Below are positions 8,141-16,859 of a stretch of 64,000 bases of DNA, piece after piece. Each line of letters starts with the position of its first letter. The stretch's first letter is position 1. The notes beneath the pieces are model-generated. The model was not told where the DNA came from. It was given only the letters and a program-made list of their open reading frames with translations, and searched no databases. The position numbers and the translations under genes are program-made. Source of the stretch: Pseudomonas sp. LBUM920 (GTDB taxonomy: Bacteria; Pseudomonadota; Gammaproteobacteria; Pseudomonadales; Pseudomonadaceae). The stretch spans positions 5,995,501-6,059,500 of the forward strand of contig NZ_CP027762.1 in assembly GCF_003852315.1 (NCBI RefSeq), given 5' to 3'.

Positions 8141-10083
8141 CAATGCACCTCCGCAGGTTCACGTTGGGTTGCAGACTTGGCCGGTGCTGCGTCTTCAAGC
8201 AAAGCGTCAGCCACCAGTTCGGCGATGTCCTTGATCAATGGGCGTGGTTCAACCACGCCTTCCAGCATCGCCGTGCACTGTGGACAACCCACGGCCACCA
8301 GCTCGGCGCCGGTTTCGCGGATGTCGTCCATGCGCATGTCGGGAATGCGTTGCTTGCCGGGAATGTCGGTGATCGGTGCACCGCCACCGCCACCGCAGCA
8401 GCGTGAGCGGAAGCCCGAGCGTTGCATCTCCTTGACCTCGATGCCCAGCGCGCGCAGCACTTGGCGCGGCGCCTCGTATTCGCCGTTGTAACGGCCCAGG
8501 TAACAAGGGTCGTGATAGGTCACGCTGTTGCCTTTGTGCTGACCCAGGTTCAACGCGCCTTCGCCGATCAGTTCGGCCATAAAGGTGCTGTGGTGCTGCA
8601 CCCGATAGTTACCGTTGAAGGCGCCGTACTCGTTTTTCAGTACGTGGAAGCTGTGCGGGTCACAGGTGACGATGCGCTTGAAGCAGTATTTTTCCAGGGT
8701 CTGGATATTGCGCGTGGCCAACAGTTGGAACGTGGCTTCATCGCCCAGGCGCCGCGCGACGTCGCCGCTGTCGCGCTCTTCCAGGCCGAGCACCGCGAAG
8801 TCGACCTTGGCCGCTTTCAGCACTTTGACGAAGGCGCGCAGGGTGCGTTGGTTGCGCATGTCGAAGGCACCGTCGCCGACCCAGAACAACACGTCGGCGC
8901 TGCCTTTTTCACTGAACAGCGGCAGGTTCAGATCCGCCGCCCAATTCAGGCGGCCGCCCGGTGCGAAACCGCCGGGGTTGTCGGTGGCGATCAGGTTTTC
9001 CAGGACTTCGGCGCCCTTGTTCGGGGTTGCGCCTTTTTCCAGGGTGAGGTGGCGGCGCATGTCGACGATGGCGTCCACGTGCTCGATCATCATCGGGCAC
9101 TCTTCCACGCAGGCGCGGCAGGTGGTGCATGACCACAGGGTTTCGGCATCCACCAGCCCGTTGACGATCGGCTGGTGCGGGTTGCCGCCGTGTTCGCCCA
9201 CCGGTTTGCCGGGATACGGGCTGCCGGCGAACTTGGCATCAGTGCCACCGGCCAGGCCGACGACCATGTCCTGGATCAACTTCTTCGGGTTCAACGGCTG
9301 GCCGGCGGCGAACGCCGGGCACGCGGCTTCGCACTTGCCGCACTGCACGCAGGCGTCGAAGCCGAGCAGTTGGTTCCAGGTAAAGTCCTTGGGTTTTTCC
9401 ACGCCCAGCGGCGCGGTTTTATCGCTCAAGTCCAGCGGCTTCAGGCCGGTGGAGCGGCCGCCACCAAAACGTTCGGCGCGGCGGTGCCAGGCCAGGTGCA
9501 GCGCACCGGCGAAGGCGTGTTTCATCGGGCCGCCCCAGGTCATGCCGAAGAACATTTCCGACACGCCCCACAGCACGCCCAGGCTCAGCAATGCCGCCAG
9601 CAGCCAGCCGCCGAAGTCGGCCGGCAGAATCCCGGCCACCGGCAAAGTCACCAAGAAGAAGCTCACCGAGAACGCCATCAGGCTTTTCGGCAGGCGCATC
9701 CACGGGCCTTTCGACAGGCGCGACGGCGGGTTACGACGGCGCAGATAGACAAACGTGGCGCCGACAAACATCAGCACCGACGCCAGCAGCAAGGCGTAGC
9801 CGAGGATGCGGTTATGCAGGCCGAAACCGTGCACCAGAATCGCCAGCAACGCCGAGAGCACAAAGCCCAGGGCGGTGGCGACGTGGGTGTTGGCGATGTA
9901 TTTGTCGCGGGCCACCACGTGGTGCAGATCGACCATGTAGCGCTTGGGCATGGCCAGCAGACCGCCGAGCAGGTCGACCTTGGACGCACGGCCGCGGCGC
10001 CACATGTTCACCCGGCGCAGGGCGCCCAGCAAAGCCAGGCCCAGCGCCGCGAACAAAAGAACAGGCAGCAAGGTGTTCAACAT
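8140..10083 (-). CDS. dgcB: Dimethylglycine dehydrogenase, iron-sulfur membrane subunit
   Basis: The 647-residue protein has a membrane N-terminus (several hydrophobic helices in the first 180 residues, including a histidine-containing VDLHHVVARDKYIANTHVA region). Then come two 4Fe-4S cysteine runs (CVQCGKCEAACP and CTTCRACVEECP) and two C-terminal CCG-type motifs (CCGGGGG and the VGCPQC region). This is the architecture of heterodisulfide reductase D / GlpC-like electron carriers. With DgcA and EtfAB it oxidises dimethylglycine to sarcosine. The gene ends in a one-base overlap with etfA. Confidence 0.9.
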   Translation of the reverse strand: MLNTLLPVLLFAALGLALLGALRRVNMWRRGRASKVDLLGGLLAMPKRYMVDLHHVVARDKYIANTHVATALGFVLSALLAILVHGFGLHNRILGYALLLASVLMFVGATFVYLRRRNPPSRLSKGPWMRLPKSLMAFSVSFFLVTLPVAGILPADFGGWLLAALLSLGVLWGVSEMFFGMTWGGPMKHAFAGALHLAWHRRAERFGGGRSTGLKPLDLSDKTAPLGVEKPKDFTWNQLLGFDACVQCGKCEAACPAFAAGQPLNPKKLIQDMVVGLAGGTDAKFAGSPYPGKPVGEHGGNPHQPIVNGLVDAETLWSCTTCRACVEECPMMIEHVDAIVDMRRHLTLEKGATPNKGAEVLENLIATDNPGGFAPGGRLNWAADLNLPLFSEKGSADVLFWVGDGAFDMRNQRTLRAFVKVLKAAKVDFAVLGLEERDSGDVARRLGDEATFQLLATRNIQTLEKYCFKRIVTCDPHSFHVLKNEYGAFNGNYRVQHHSTFMAELIGEGALNLGQHKGNSVTYHDPCYLGRYNGEYEAPRQVLRALGIEVKEMQRSGFRSRCCGGGGGAPITDIPGKQRIPDMRMDDIRETGAELVAVGCPQCTAMLEGVVEPRPLIKDIAELVADALLEDAAPAKSATQREPAEVH

Positions 10084-10132
10084 GGTGAAGCTCCCACAAA
10101 CCGCACATATCTACTGTGAAACTGGCCTGAAT

Positions 10133-10219
10133 GTGGGAGGGGGCTTGCCCCCGAAAGCGGTGGGTCAGCTACAGCTGTATCACCTGGCCCGCCGCCATCG
10201 GGGGCAAGCCCCCTCCCAC
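10133..10219. repeat. REP pair, class A, canonical
   Basis: Lies between dgcA and dgcB inside the predicted operon. Confidence 0.85.
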
Positions 10220-10241
10220 CTTTTTGGCCGAGTTCACATCG

Positions 10242-12302
10242 TCAGAAATCCTTGCACAGGCGCAGGGCGTCATAGATCGCGGCGTGGGTATTACGCTGCG
10301 CCACACAGTCACCGATGCGGAACAGCAAGTACCCCTCGCCCGGCTCGCTCAGGCACGGCTGCGGCTTGATCGCGAACAGCGCTTCGATGTCCATCTGGCC
10401 TTTGTTGCGCGAACCCTGCTTGAGCGCGTAGTAGATCTCTTCATCCGGACGCACACCGTTCTCGACCACCACTTGATCGACCACGCGTTCTTCCTTGGCG
10501 CCGGTATATTCGTTCTCCAGCACCGCCACCAGCTTGTCGCCTTCGCGGTAGACCTTTTCCAGCATCATGTCGCCGGTCATGATCACTTCTTTGGGGTACA
10601 TGCTGCGGTAGTAGGTCGGGAACGACGTGCCACCCACGGCCACGCCCGGCTTGATGTCATCGGTGACGATCTCAACCTGGCTGCCTTTGTCCGCCAAAAA
10701 GTCCGCCACCGACATGCCGGTGAATTCACAAATGGTGTCGTACACCAGCACGTTTTTGCCCGGCGCGACCTTGCCGTCGAGCACGTCCCAACTGCTGACC
10801 ACCAGGCCTTCTGCTGCGCCCCAGTGTTCGTTCTGTTCCAGGAACGGGTGCCCGCCGACGGCCAGCACCACCACGTCCGGGCGCAAGTCGAGGATCGCAT
10901 CGGCGTTCGCCGCCACGCCCAGGCGCAGGTCCACGTTCAGGCGCGCCAGCTCCAGCTGGAACCAGCGCGTGATCCCGGCAATCTGGTCGCGCTGCGGCGC
11001 TTTGGAAGCGGTGGTGATTTGCCCGCCGATAAACTCTTTCTTCTCGAACAACGTCACGTCATGCCCACGCTCGGCGGCGACGCGGGCCGCTTCCATCCCG
11101 GCAGGCCCGGCACCGACCACCACGACTTTGCGTTTGGGCCCGGTGGATTTCTCGATGATGTGCGGCACGCCCATGTATTCACGCGAGGTCGCGGCGTTCT
11201 GGATGCACAGCACGTCCAGCCCTTGGTACTGGCGGTCGATGCAATAGTTGGCGCCGACGCACTGCTTGATCTGGTCGATCTGGCCCATCTTGATCTTGGC
11301 GATCAGGTGCGGATCGGCGATGTGCGCACGGGTCATGCCGACCATGTCCACGTAGCCGCCTTCCAGAATGCGCGTGGCCTGGTTCGGGTCCTTGATGTTC
11401 TGCGCGTGCAGCACCGGGGCCTTGACCACTTCCTTGATGCCGGCGGCCAGGTGCAAAAACGGCTCCGGTGGATAACTCATGTTCGGGATCACGTTGGCCA
11501 GGGTGTTGTGGGTATCACAGCCCGAGCCGACCACACCGATAAAGTCCAACATGCCGGTGTCGTCGTAATACTTGGCGATCTGTTTCATGTCCTCGTGGGA
11601 CAGGCCGTCCGGGTGAAATTCATCGCCGCACAGGCGGATGCCGACGCAGAAATCCGGGCCGACCTCAGCCCGCACAGCCTTCAATACCTCAAGGCCGAAA
11701 CGCATGCGATTTTCGAAGCTACCGCCCCATTCGTCAGTGCGTTTGTTGACGCGCGGGCTCCAGAACTGGTCGATCATGTGCTGGTGCACCGCCGACAACT
11801 CCACGCCGTCCAGGCCTCCGGCCTTGGCGCGCGCCGCCGCGCTGGCGTAGTTGCCGATCACGCGCCAGATTTCTTCCGGCTCGATGGTTTTGCAGGTGGC
11901 GCGGTGCACCGGCTCGCGGATGCCAGACGGCGACAGCAGCGTGGGCCAATGCTCACCGTCCCAGCGTGAGCGACGGCCCATGTGGGTAATCTGGATCATG
12001 ATCTTGGCGCCATGCTTGTGCATGGCATCGGCCAGGTTCTGGAAGTGCGGGATGATGCGGTCGTCGGCCAGGTTCACCGACTTCCACCAGCCTTGCGGGC
12101 TGTCGATGGCCACACTGGAAGAACCGCCGCAGATCGCCAGGCCGATCCCGCCCTTGGCTTTCTCTTCGTAATACTTCACATAGCGGTCGGTGGTCATGCC
12201 GCCGTCGGTGGCATACACCTCGGCGTGGGCAGTACTGAGCACGCGGTTGCGGATGGTCAGTTTGCCGATCTGGATCGGCGCGAACATTGCTTCGAAAGCC
12301 AT
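10242..12302 (-). CDS. dgcA: Dimethylglycine dehydrogenase, catalytic flavin subunit
   Basis: The 686-residue protein belongs to the old-yellow-enzyme/2,4-dienoyl-CoA reductase/trimethylamine dehydrogenase family. It has an N-terminal FMN TIM barrel (MAFEAMFAPIQIGKLTIRNR start, HQHMIDQFWSPRVNKRTDEW), a 4Fe-4S cysteine cluster (CVGANYCIDR with CIQN), and a C-terminal FAD/NAD domain (VVVVGAGPAGMEAARVAAERG). The ATG at 12302 begins the conserved sequence and follows GAGGAACCG; a longer frame to 12500 is an artefact overlapping the upstream gene. It removes a methyl group of dimethylglycine to give sarcosine. Confidence 0.92.
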   Translation of the reverse strand: MAFEAMFAPIQIGKLTIRNRVLSTAHAEVYATDGGMTTDRYVKYYEEKAKGGIGLAICGGSSSVAIDSPQGWWKSVNLADDRIIPHFQNLADAMHKHGAKIMIQITHMGRRSRWDGEHWPTLLSPSGIREPVHRATCKTIEPEEIWRVIGNYASAAARAKAGGLDGVELSAVHQHMIDQFWSPRVNKRTDEWGGSFENRMRFGLEVLKAVRAEVGPDFCVGIRLCGDEFHPDGLSHEDMKQIAKYYDDTGMLDFIGVVGSGCDTHNTLANVIPNMSYPPEPFLHLAAGIKEVVKAPVLHAQNIKDPNQATRILEGGYVDMVGMTRAHIADPHLIAKIKMGQIDQIKQCVGANYCIDRQYQGLDVLCIQNAATSREYMGVPHIIEKSTGPKRKVVVVGAGPAGMEAARVAAERGHDVTLFEKKEFIGGQITTASKAPQRDQIAGITRWFQLELARLNVDLRLGVAANADAILDLRPDVVVLAVGGHPFLEQNEHWGAAEGLVVSSWDVLDGKVAPGKNVLVYDTICEFTGMSVADFLADKGSQVEIVTDDIKPGVAVGGTSFPTYYRSMYPKEVIMTGDMMLEKVYREGDKLVAVLENEYTGAKEERVVDQVVVENGVRPDEEIYYALKQGSRNKGQMDIEALFAIKPQPCLSEPGEGYLLFRIGDCVAQRNTHAAIYDALRLCKDF

Positions 12303-12318
12303 GGCACGGTTCCTCGAC

Positions 12319-12849
12319 TTACAACGGCTTGACGGTGAACAGGCCGTCGTCGTGGCCCTCTTCGGAGCCTCCGTACACTTGCTCGGCCACGGTGCGGATC
12401 TGGCTGCCGCGCGCCTGCAGAATCTGGTCCATGGCGCCGGCAAACCAGCCGGTGAACATGTAGTCGACCTTGCGCCCGACCTTGCCGTACACGTAGACAA
12501 ATGCCGAGTGCTCGAGCTTGACGCTGGCGGTGCCTTTGTCGAGGTCGATGTCCTGGATCTTGAACAGGCCCCAGCCGCGTTGCGACAAGCGCTTCATGTA
12601 GTGTTCGAACACCGCGCCGCCTTCCAGGCCATGGCATTCAGCTTCTTTTTCACACCAGTGCCAGGCGGATTTGTAGCCGGCCTTATAGAGGATTTCGGCG
12701 TAGGCCTCGCTGCCCAGGACTTCTTCAATGCCTATGTGGTTGTTGACGAAAAAGTGGCGCGGCACGTACAGCATCGGCAGGGCGTCGGAGGTCCAGACAC
12801 CGGTTTCGCTGTCGACTTCGATAGGCAATTGCGGGGCGATCTTGGCCAT
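12319..12849 (-). CDS. DUF5943-type protein of the dimethylglycine cluster
   Basis: A 176-residue soluble protein with a C-terminal half resembling a V4R (4-vinyl reductase-like) small-molecule domain (RGWGLFKIQDIDL, SAFVYVYG, DYMFTGWFAGAMDQI). It is the counterpart of the conserved gene (PA5397 in P. aeruginosa) always found between the dipeptidase gene and dgcA. It ends 16 bp before dgcA, so it is almost certainly co-transcribed. No biochemical function is known to me; cofactor handling or assembly of DgcA is a guess from position only. Confidence 0.8.
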   Translation of the reverse strand: MAKIAPQLPIEVDSETGVWTSDALPMLYVPRHFFVNNHIGIEEVLGSEAYAEILYKAGYKSAWHWCEKEAECHGLEGGAVFEHYMKRLSQRGWGLFKIQDIDLDKGTASVKLEHSAFVYVYGKVGRKVDYMFTGWFAGAMDQILQARGSQIRTVAEQVYGGSEEGHDDGLFTVKPL

Positions 12850-12926
12850 GGAAACTTAACTCCAGAAAATTCGTTTGAATGCCCCAGGCACCGGATGGCC
12901 TGGGGAAAAGAAGTGTTGGCGGTGGC

Positions 12927-13904
12927 TTATTCGCCCCAGACGTCCTTTAAGACGTTGACCCAGTTTTCGCCCATGATCTTGCGCACCACGCGCTCGCTGT
13001 GGCCGCGCTTGAGCAAGGTCTCGGTGAGGTTCGGAAACTCGCCCACGGTGCGGATGCCCAGCGGGTTGATGATCTTGCCGAAGCTGGTCAGGCGGCGGGC
13101 GTAGCCCTTGTCATGGGTCAGCATTTCGAAGAAATCCTGGCCATGGCCCTGGGTGAAGTCGGTACCGATGCCGATGGCGTCTTCGCCGACGATGTTCATG
13201 GTGTATTCGATGGCTTCGGCGTAGTCGTCGATGGTCGAATCAATACCCTTGGCCAGGAATGGCGCAAACATGGTCACGCCAACAAAACCGCCGTGGTCGG
13301 CGATGAACTTGAGTTCTTCATCGGATTTGTTGCGTGGGTGCTCTTTAAGCCCGGACGGCAGGCAGTGTGAGTAGCACACCGGCTTTTTCGATTCGAGGAT
13401 GACTTCTTCGCTGGTTTTGGAGCCGACGTGGGACAGGTCGCACATGATGCCGACGCGGTTCATTTCGCCGACGACCTCACGGCCAAAGCCTGACAGGCCG
13501 CCGTCGCGCTCGTAGCAACCGGTGCCCACCAGGTTCTGGGTGTTGTAGCACATCTGCACCACGCCAACCCCGAGCTGCTTGAAGATCTCGACGTAGCCCA
13601 ACTGGTCTTCAAACGCATGGGCGTTCTGGAAGCCGAAGATGATGCCGGTTTTGCCCTGTTCCTTGGCTTTGCGGATGTCGGCGGTGGTTTTCACCGGGAT
13701 CACCAGGTCGCTGTTCTCACGGATCAGGGTCTGGCTGGCCACGATGTTGTTGATCGTGGCCTGGAAGCCTTCCCACACCGACACGGTACAGTTGGCGGCG
13801 GTCAGCCCACCTTTGCGCATGTCCTCGAACAGGTCGCGGTTCCACTTGGCAATGATCAGCCCGTCGATAACGATGCTGTCGGCGTGCAATTGCGCTGGGC
13901 TCAT
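12927..13904 (-). CDS. Membrane-dipeptidase family protein (M19)
   Basis: A 325-residue renal-dipeptidase-like metallohydrolase. Family landmarks: DGLIIAKWNRDLF near the N-terminus, the MCDLSHVGSKTSEEV strand, the YSHCLPS metal region and GIGTDFTQGHG towards the end. No signal peptide is evident at the chosen start, so it is probably cytoplasmic. ATG at 13904 (MSPAQLHADS) follows AAGGGGACG; the longer frame to 14150 lacks support. It heads the dgc operon, as in P. aeruginosa (PA5396). Its substrate in betaine metabolism is unknown. Confidence 0.87.
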   Translation of the reverse strand: MSPAQLHADSIVIDGLIIAKWNRDLFEDMRKGGLTAANCTVSVWEGFQATINNIVASQTLIRENSDLVIPVKTTADIRKAKEQGKTGIIFGFQNAHAFEDQLGYVEIFKQLGVGVVQMCYNTQNLVGTGCYERDGGLSGFGREVVGEMNRVGIMCDLSHVGSKTSEEVILESKKPVCYSHCLPSGLKEHPRNKSDEELKFIADHGGFVGVTMFAPFLAKGIDSTIDDYAEAIEYTMNIVGEDAIGIGTDFTQGHGQDFFEMLTHDKGYARRLTSFGKIINPLGIRTVGEFPNLTETLLKRGHSERVVRKIMGENWVNVLKDVWGE

Positions 13905-14122
13905 CAGGCGTCCCCTTATTGGCGATTCATGCGCCGAATCGTCTGCCGGCGCTTTGGGGCCAGCATATGCCCAGGGGCTGAACGAACCGGGTGCAAAAAC
14001 GACAGGGGAATTGCCGAAAGCGTCAATCCGCGACAAAGGCCTACATGACACGTCTGACTGACGACTGTTCTTTGTCTTACGCTTGAGCCAGAATTCCGCA
14101 TCACCTGAAATGAGACGGCGCA

Positions 14123-14524
14123 ATGAAATCGATTTTCCTGGCTTTGGCACTCATCGCAACCGGCGTCCACGCGGCCGAAGACACCGACAACACGCCCTGC
14201 GATGGCATCGAAAACGACAAACAAACCCTGGAATGCGCCACTTACAACAAAACCACCGCCGAACAATTGCTCAAAGACAACTATCAAGGCCTGCTGGAAC
14301 GCATGGGTTCGACCTATGGCAGCAACAAGTCGCAATTGGCCGACATTACCGCTCGTCTGAAGGATGCTCAGCAAAAGTGGGAAAAACTACGTGACGCCGA
14401 TTGCGCAGTGGACACCTTTCCGGCAGTCAACGGCAGCAAGGAATACGCGATTCAACTCAATGACTGCCTGGCGCGGATGAGTGATGAGCGGTCGGAGTTT
14501 TTGGAGTCGATCGGCCAGGAATAA
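14123..14524 (+). CDS. LprI/DUF1311-type secreted protein
   Basis: A 133-residue protein with an 18-residue signal peptide (MKSIFLALALIATGVHA). The mature part has the cysteine pattern and LKDAQQKWEKLRDADC ... LNDCLARMSDERSEFLE layout of the DUF1311 / LprI family, whose founding member inhibits lysozyme. Expected in the periplasm with disulfide bonds. Transcribed divergently from the dipeptidase operon and followed 40 bp later by a DUF3592 gene. Confidence 0.82.
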   Translation: MKSIFLALALIATGVHAAEDTDNTPCDGIENDKQTLECATYNKTTAEQLLKDNYQGLLERMGSTYGSNKSQLADITARLKDAQQKWEKLRDADCAVDTFPAVNGSKEYAIQLNDCLARMSDERSEFLESIGQE

Positions 14525-14564
14525 GCCGGTTGCAATCGCCAAGGATTATTGAAAAGGAATTCAC

Positions 14565-15047
14565 ATGTATTACCCACGCGAAGCGCAGAGGGATTTCCTC
14601 TACACGCGCGCCGCCCTGCTGTTTTTGGCCATGCTGATACTGTCGCTGATGCTGAGTTTGTCGGTGAGCCGGGGCGCACCTTTTGCACTGATAAAGGCGG
14701 CGCCCATCGAAACCATCGGGCACATCACCCAACTGGAACGCCTCAGCGCCTGGGCCTCCAGCATCAACGTGTATTACGCCTTCGAGCATGAAGGCCAACG
14801 CATCGAAGGCATGGTGAACAACAGCAGCTACGTCGACGACCCTGGCTACGAAGTGGGCGGCCCGGTCCCCGTGGTGTACTCAAAATGGTTTCCGACGGTG
14901 CATAACATCAAGGCGAACTTTAAATCGAGTTCGCCTAATTTCTACATCATGAGCGTAAGCGTCGGCCTGATGGTGGTGTTCTCGATACTGATGTTCTGGA
15001 CGGCGCATCAGATCTATCAACATCAAGAAGAAGACCGGCATTACTGA
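14565..15047 (+). CDS. DUF3592 domain membrane protein
   Basis: The 160-residue product has an N-terminal transmembrane helix (LFLAMLILSLMLSLSV), an extracytoplasmic middle part with YYAFEHEGQRIEGM and PVPVVYSKWFPTVHNIK, and a second helix near the C-terminus (IMSVSVGLMVVFSILMFW). This is the two-helix DUF3592 plan. The start follows AAAAGGAATTCAC. Function unknown; it may form a small operon with the upstream LprI-type gene. Confidence 0.75.
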   Translation: MYYPREAQRDFLYTRAALLFLAMLILSLMLSLSVSRGAPFALIKAAPIETIGHITQLERLSAWASSINVYYAFEHEGQRIEGMVNNSSYVDDPGYEVGGPVPVVYSKWFPTVHNIKANFKSSSPNFYIMSVSVGLMVVFSILMFWTAHQIYQHQEEDRHY

Positions 15048-15083
15048 TACTCGCCACTCAGCCCCATTTTAATAGGCCATTGA

Positions 15084-15500
15084 ATGACTATCTGCGGCAT
15101 CGAAATCAAAGGCAGCGAAGCCATCATTGCTGTCGCCTCTCAGGACAATCAGGCGCTGACCCACGTCGCCCTGGCCACCAAGAAAATCGCGCTTGAAGAT
15201 GACGATGAAGCGGCGAACGTCAAAGCCTTCGCCGCCCAGGTGAAGGCGTTTGTGCAGGCAAACGCCATCACCCGCATCGCGATCAAGAAGCGCAGCAAGA
15301 AAGGCGAATTTGCCGGTGGGCCGACCACGTTCAAGATTGAAGGCGTGTTTCAGTTGCTGGAGGGGGTTGAGGTGACACTGCTGTCGCCGCAGACCATCAA
15401 TGCGCAGAACAAGAAGCACAACTTTGAGTTGCCGGCTTCGCTGAACAAGTATCAGCACGAGGCTTACAAAGCGGCGTGCTCGGCGCTGGTAAAAAAATAA
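15084..15500 (+). CDS. DUF3010 family protein
   Basis: A 138-residue cytoplasmic protein starting MTICGIEIKGSEAIIAV. The sequence matches my memory of the DUF3010 family (conserved IKKRSKKGEFAGGPTTFKIEG block). The beginning resembles an RNase-H/actin-like first strand (GIEIKGSEAIIAVAS), so a nucleic-acid or nucleotide-linked activity is possible, but no function is known. A class A REP pair follows the stop. Confidence 0.75.
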   Translation: MTICGIEIKGSEAIIAVASQDNQALTHVALATKKIALEDDDEAANVKAFAAQVKAFVQANAITRIAIKKRSKKGEFAGGPTTFKIEGVFQLLEGVEVTLLSPQTINAQNKKHNFELPASLNKYQHEAYKAACSALVKK

Positions 15501-15519
15501 ACCACGACGCATGTCAGAT

Positions 15520-15605
15520 GTGGGAGGGGGCTTGCCCCCGATGTCGGGGTGTCAGCCACTGATAGGCTGCTGACCCACCGCTATCGGGGGCAAGCCCCCT
15601 CCCAC
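15520..15605. repeat. REP pair, class A, canonical
   Basis: Between the convergent DUF3010 and ATPase genes. Confidence 0.85.
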
Positions 15606-15624
15606 ATTGGTTTTGTGGTGCGCT

Positions 15625-16791
15625 TCAGCACTTGTGCAGCAGCCAATCCCCGAATGACTTGTCTTCCAGGGCATACCCGCCACGGCTCGACTTCCACACC
15701 AGCTCCTTGTCGCGCAGCGCATCAATACACGCCTGTATGGTCTGGGTGCCCGGCACCACATCGCTGCCCATGTCTTCCAGCGCCTTGCTGACCGCCGTGA
15801 GGGTGCTGTCGGTAAAGGGCGCGAAGGGTTCGTTGTTCTGCGAACGCGCCACCATCACCTCCAGCACGGCGCGCTGGGGGACGGTGAGGTTGTTCCAGGC
15901 ACTTTCGAACTCCGTCCACACGCCCGCGCGCAGGAATTCGGCGCGACTGTGCAGCAATTGGCCCAGGTTGCTGGCCTCACCCAGTTCCAGCGCCACTTCA
16001 CCGATGATGGTGCGCAGCATCTCGGGGCGACGGCCGACCAACTCAAACGCCTCATCAATGTCGGCGGCGTCGAACTGATTGGTGCTGGCCAAATGCGCGT
16101 TGAGGTGCGCGGTGTAGGCTTGGGTGAACGCTTTGCCGAGCAAGGGAAACGGCGTGATGCTGGAGCCGAAGAACGGCTGGCTTTTGCCCAACACCAAATG
16201 CGCCAGCTTGTCGCGGTTGGAACCGGTAAACACCAGGCGCAAGCCGCTGCCCTCCTCGTCACGGCCTTGGTTGAGCTGATCCCGGGCGGCCTTCAACGCG
16301 AACATCGCGTTGATACCGGACTCGGTGGTCAAGGCGTGCTGGGCTTCGTCAATCACCAGCACCACAGGTTTTTCCGCCGCGCTGTGCAGCAACTCCAGGG
16401 CTTGGGTCAGTGTGGCACCGACGGGCAATTGTGGCTTGGTGAAGTCCCAGGACAGGGTGCGCAGAAAGCTTAGTTTCTCGATGCCAATGTTCTTGGCCAA
16501 TTTGCGAATGCCCTTCTCAAAGGGAACCAGCGCAGCGGCAATGGCGCTGGCGATCAATTCCGCCGGATCTTTCTCTTTATCGGCCCAGAGATCGACATAC
16601 ACCGCCAGCCAACCCCGCAGCTGACACTCGGGGATCAGGTCTTCACGCAAAAAGGTGCTTTTGCCGGTGCGGCGCGGCGCCGCGAGAAACAGGCCAGAGG
16701 TAAAATCCTGAATACCGGCCCCCACCAAACCATCGGCGATACTGCTTGCCAGGGCGGGGCGGCGAAACACGAAGCCGCTGTTCTTCGACAT
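15625..16791 (-). CDS. Stand-alone ATPase with C-terminal helical/winged region
   Basis: The 388-residue protein has a Walker A loop LAAPRRTGKSTFL (about residues 36-48) and a Walker B/sensor segment VVLVIDEAQHAL (about 140-151), followed by LVFTGSNRDKL. The rest (NLTVPQRAVLEVMVA ... IQACIDALRDKELVWK) looks like a winged-helix or helical tail. This is the plan of archaeal-type/STAND-like ATPases of unknown role. It is a lone gene between DUF3010 and the carnitine genes. The upstream 68 bp are extremely AT-rich with a perfect dyad, suggesting tight repression. Defence, DNA transactions or regulation are all possible. Confidence 0.7.
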   Translation of the reverse strand: MSKNSGFVFRRPALASSIADGLVGAGIQDFTSGLFLAAPRRTGKSTFLREDLIPECQLRGWLAVYVDLWADKEKDPAELIASAIAAALVPFEKGIRKLAKNIGIEKLSFLRTLSWDFTKPQLPVGATLTQALELLHSAAEKPVVLVIDEAQHALTTESGINAMFALKAARDQLNQGRDEEGSGLRLVFTGSNRDKLAHLVLGKSQPFFGSSITPFPLLGKAFTQAYTAHLNAHLASTNQFDAADIDEAFELVGRRPEMLRTIIGEVALELGEASNLGQLLHSRAEFLRAGVWTEFESAWNNLTVPQRAVLEVMVARSQNNEPFAPFTDSTLTAVSKALEDMGSDVVPGTQTIQACIDALRDKELVWKSSRGGYALEDKSFGDWLLHKC

Positions 16792-16859
16792 GCTTTTATA
16801 CTCAATTATGGAAAGGACTATAAATTATAGTTCGGAGTATAATTAACTATAATTGCCCG
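16792..16859. promoter_or_regulatory. AT-rich dyad region upstream of the ATPase gene
   Basis: Contains a perfect inverted repeat ACTATAA-A-TTATAGT at 16817-16831 and a direct repeat TATAATT-AAC-TATAATT at 16838-16854. The dyad also contains a minus-strand TATAAT that could be the -10 element of the ATPase promoter, so a protein bound there would block transcription. The composition contrasts sharply with the GC-rich surroundings. Confidence 0.55.

Noticed and set aside
12303..12500. N-terminal extension of DgcA
   Set aside because: It overlaps the DUF5943 gene in another frame, and the conserved DgcA sequence and ribosome site start at 12302.
16817..16854. AT-rich dyads as a transposon end or integration site
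   Set aside because: No target duplication, transposase or integrase is visible nearby.
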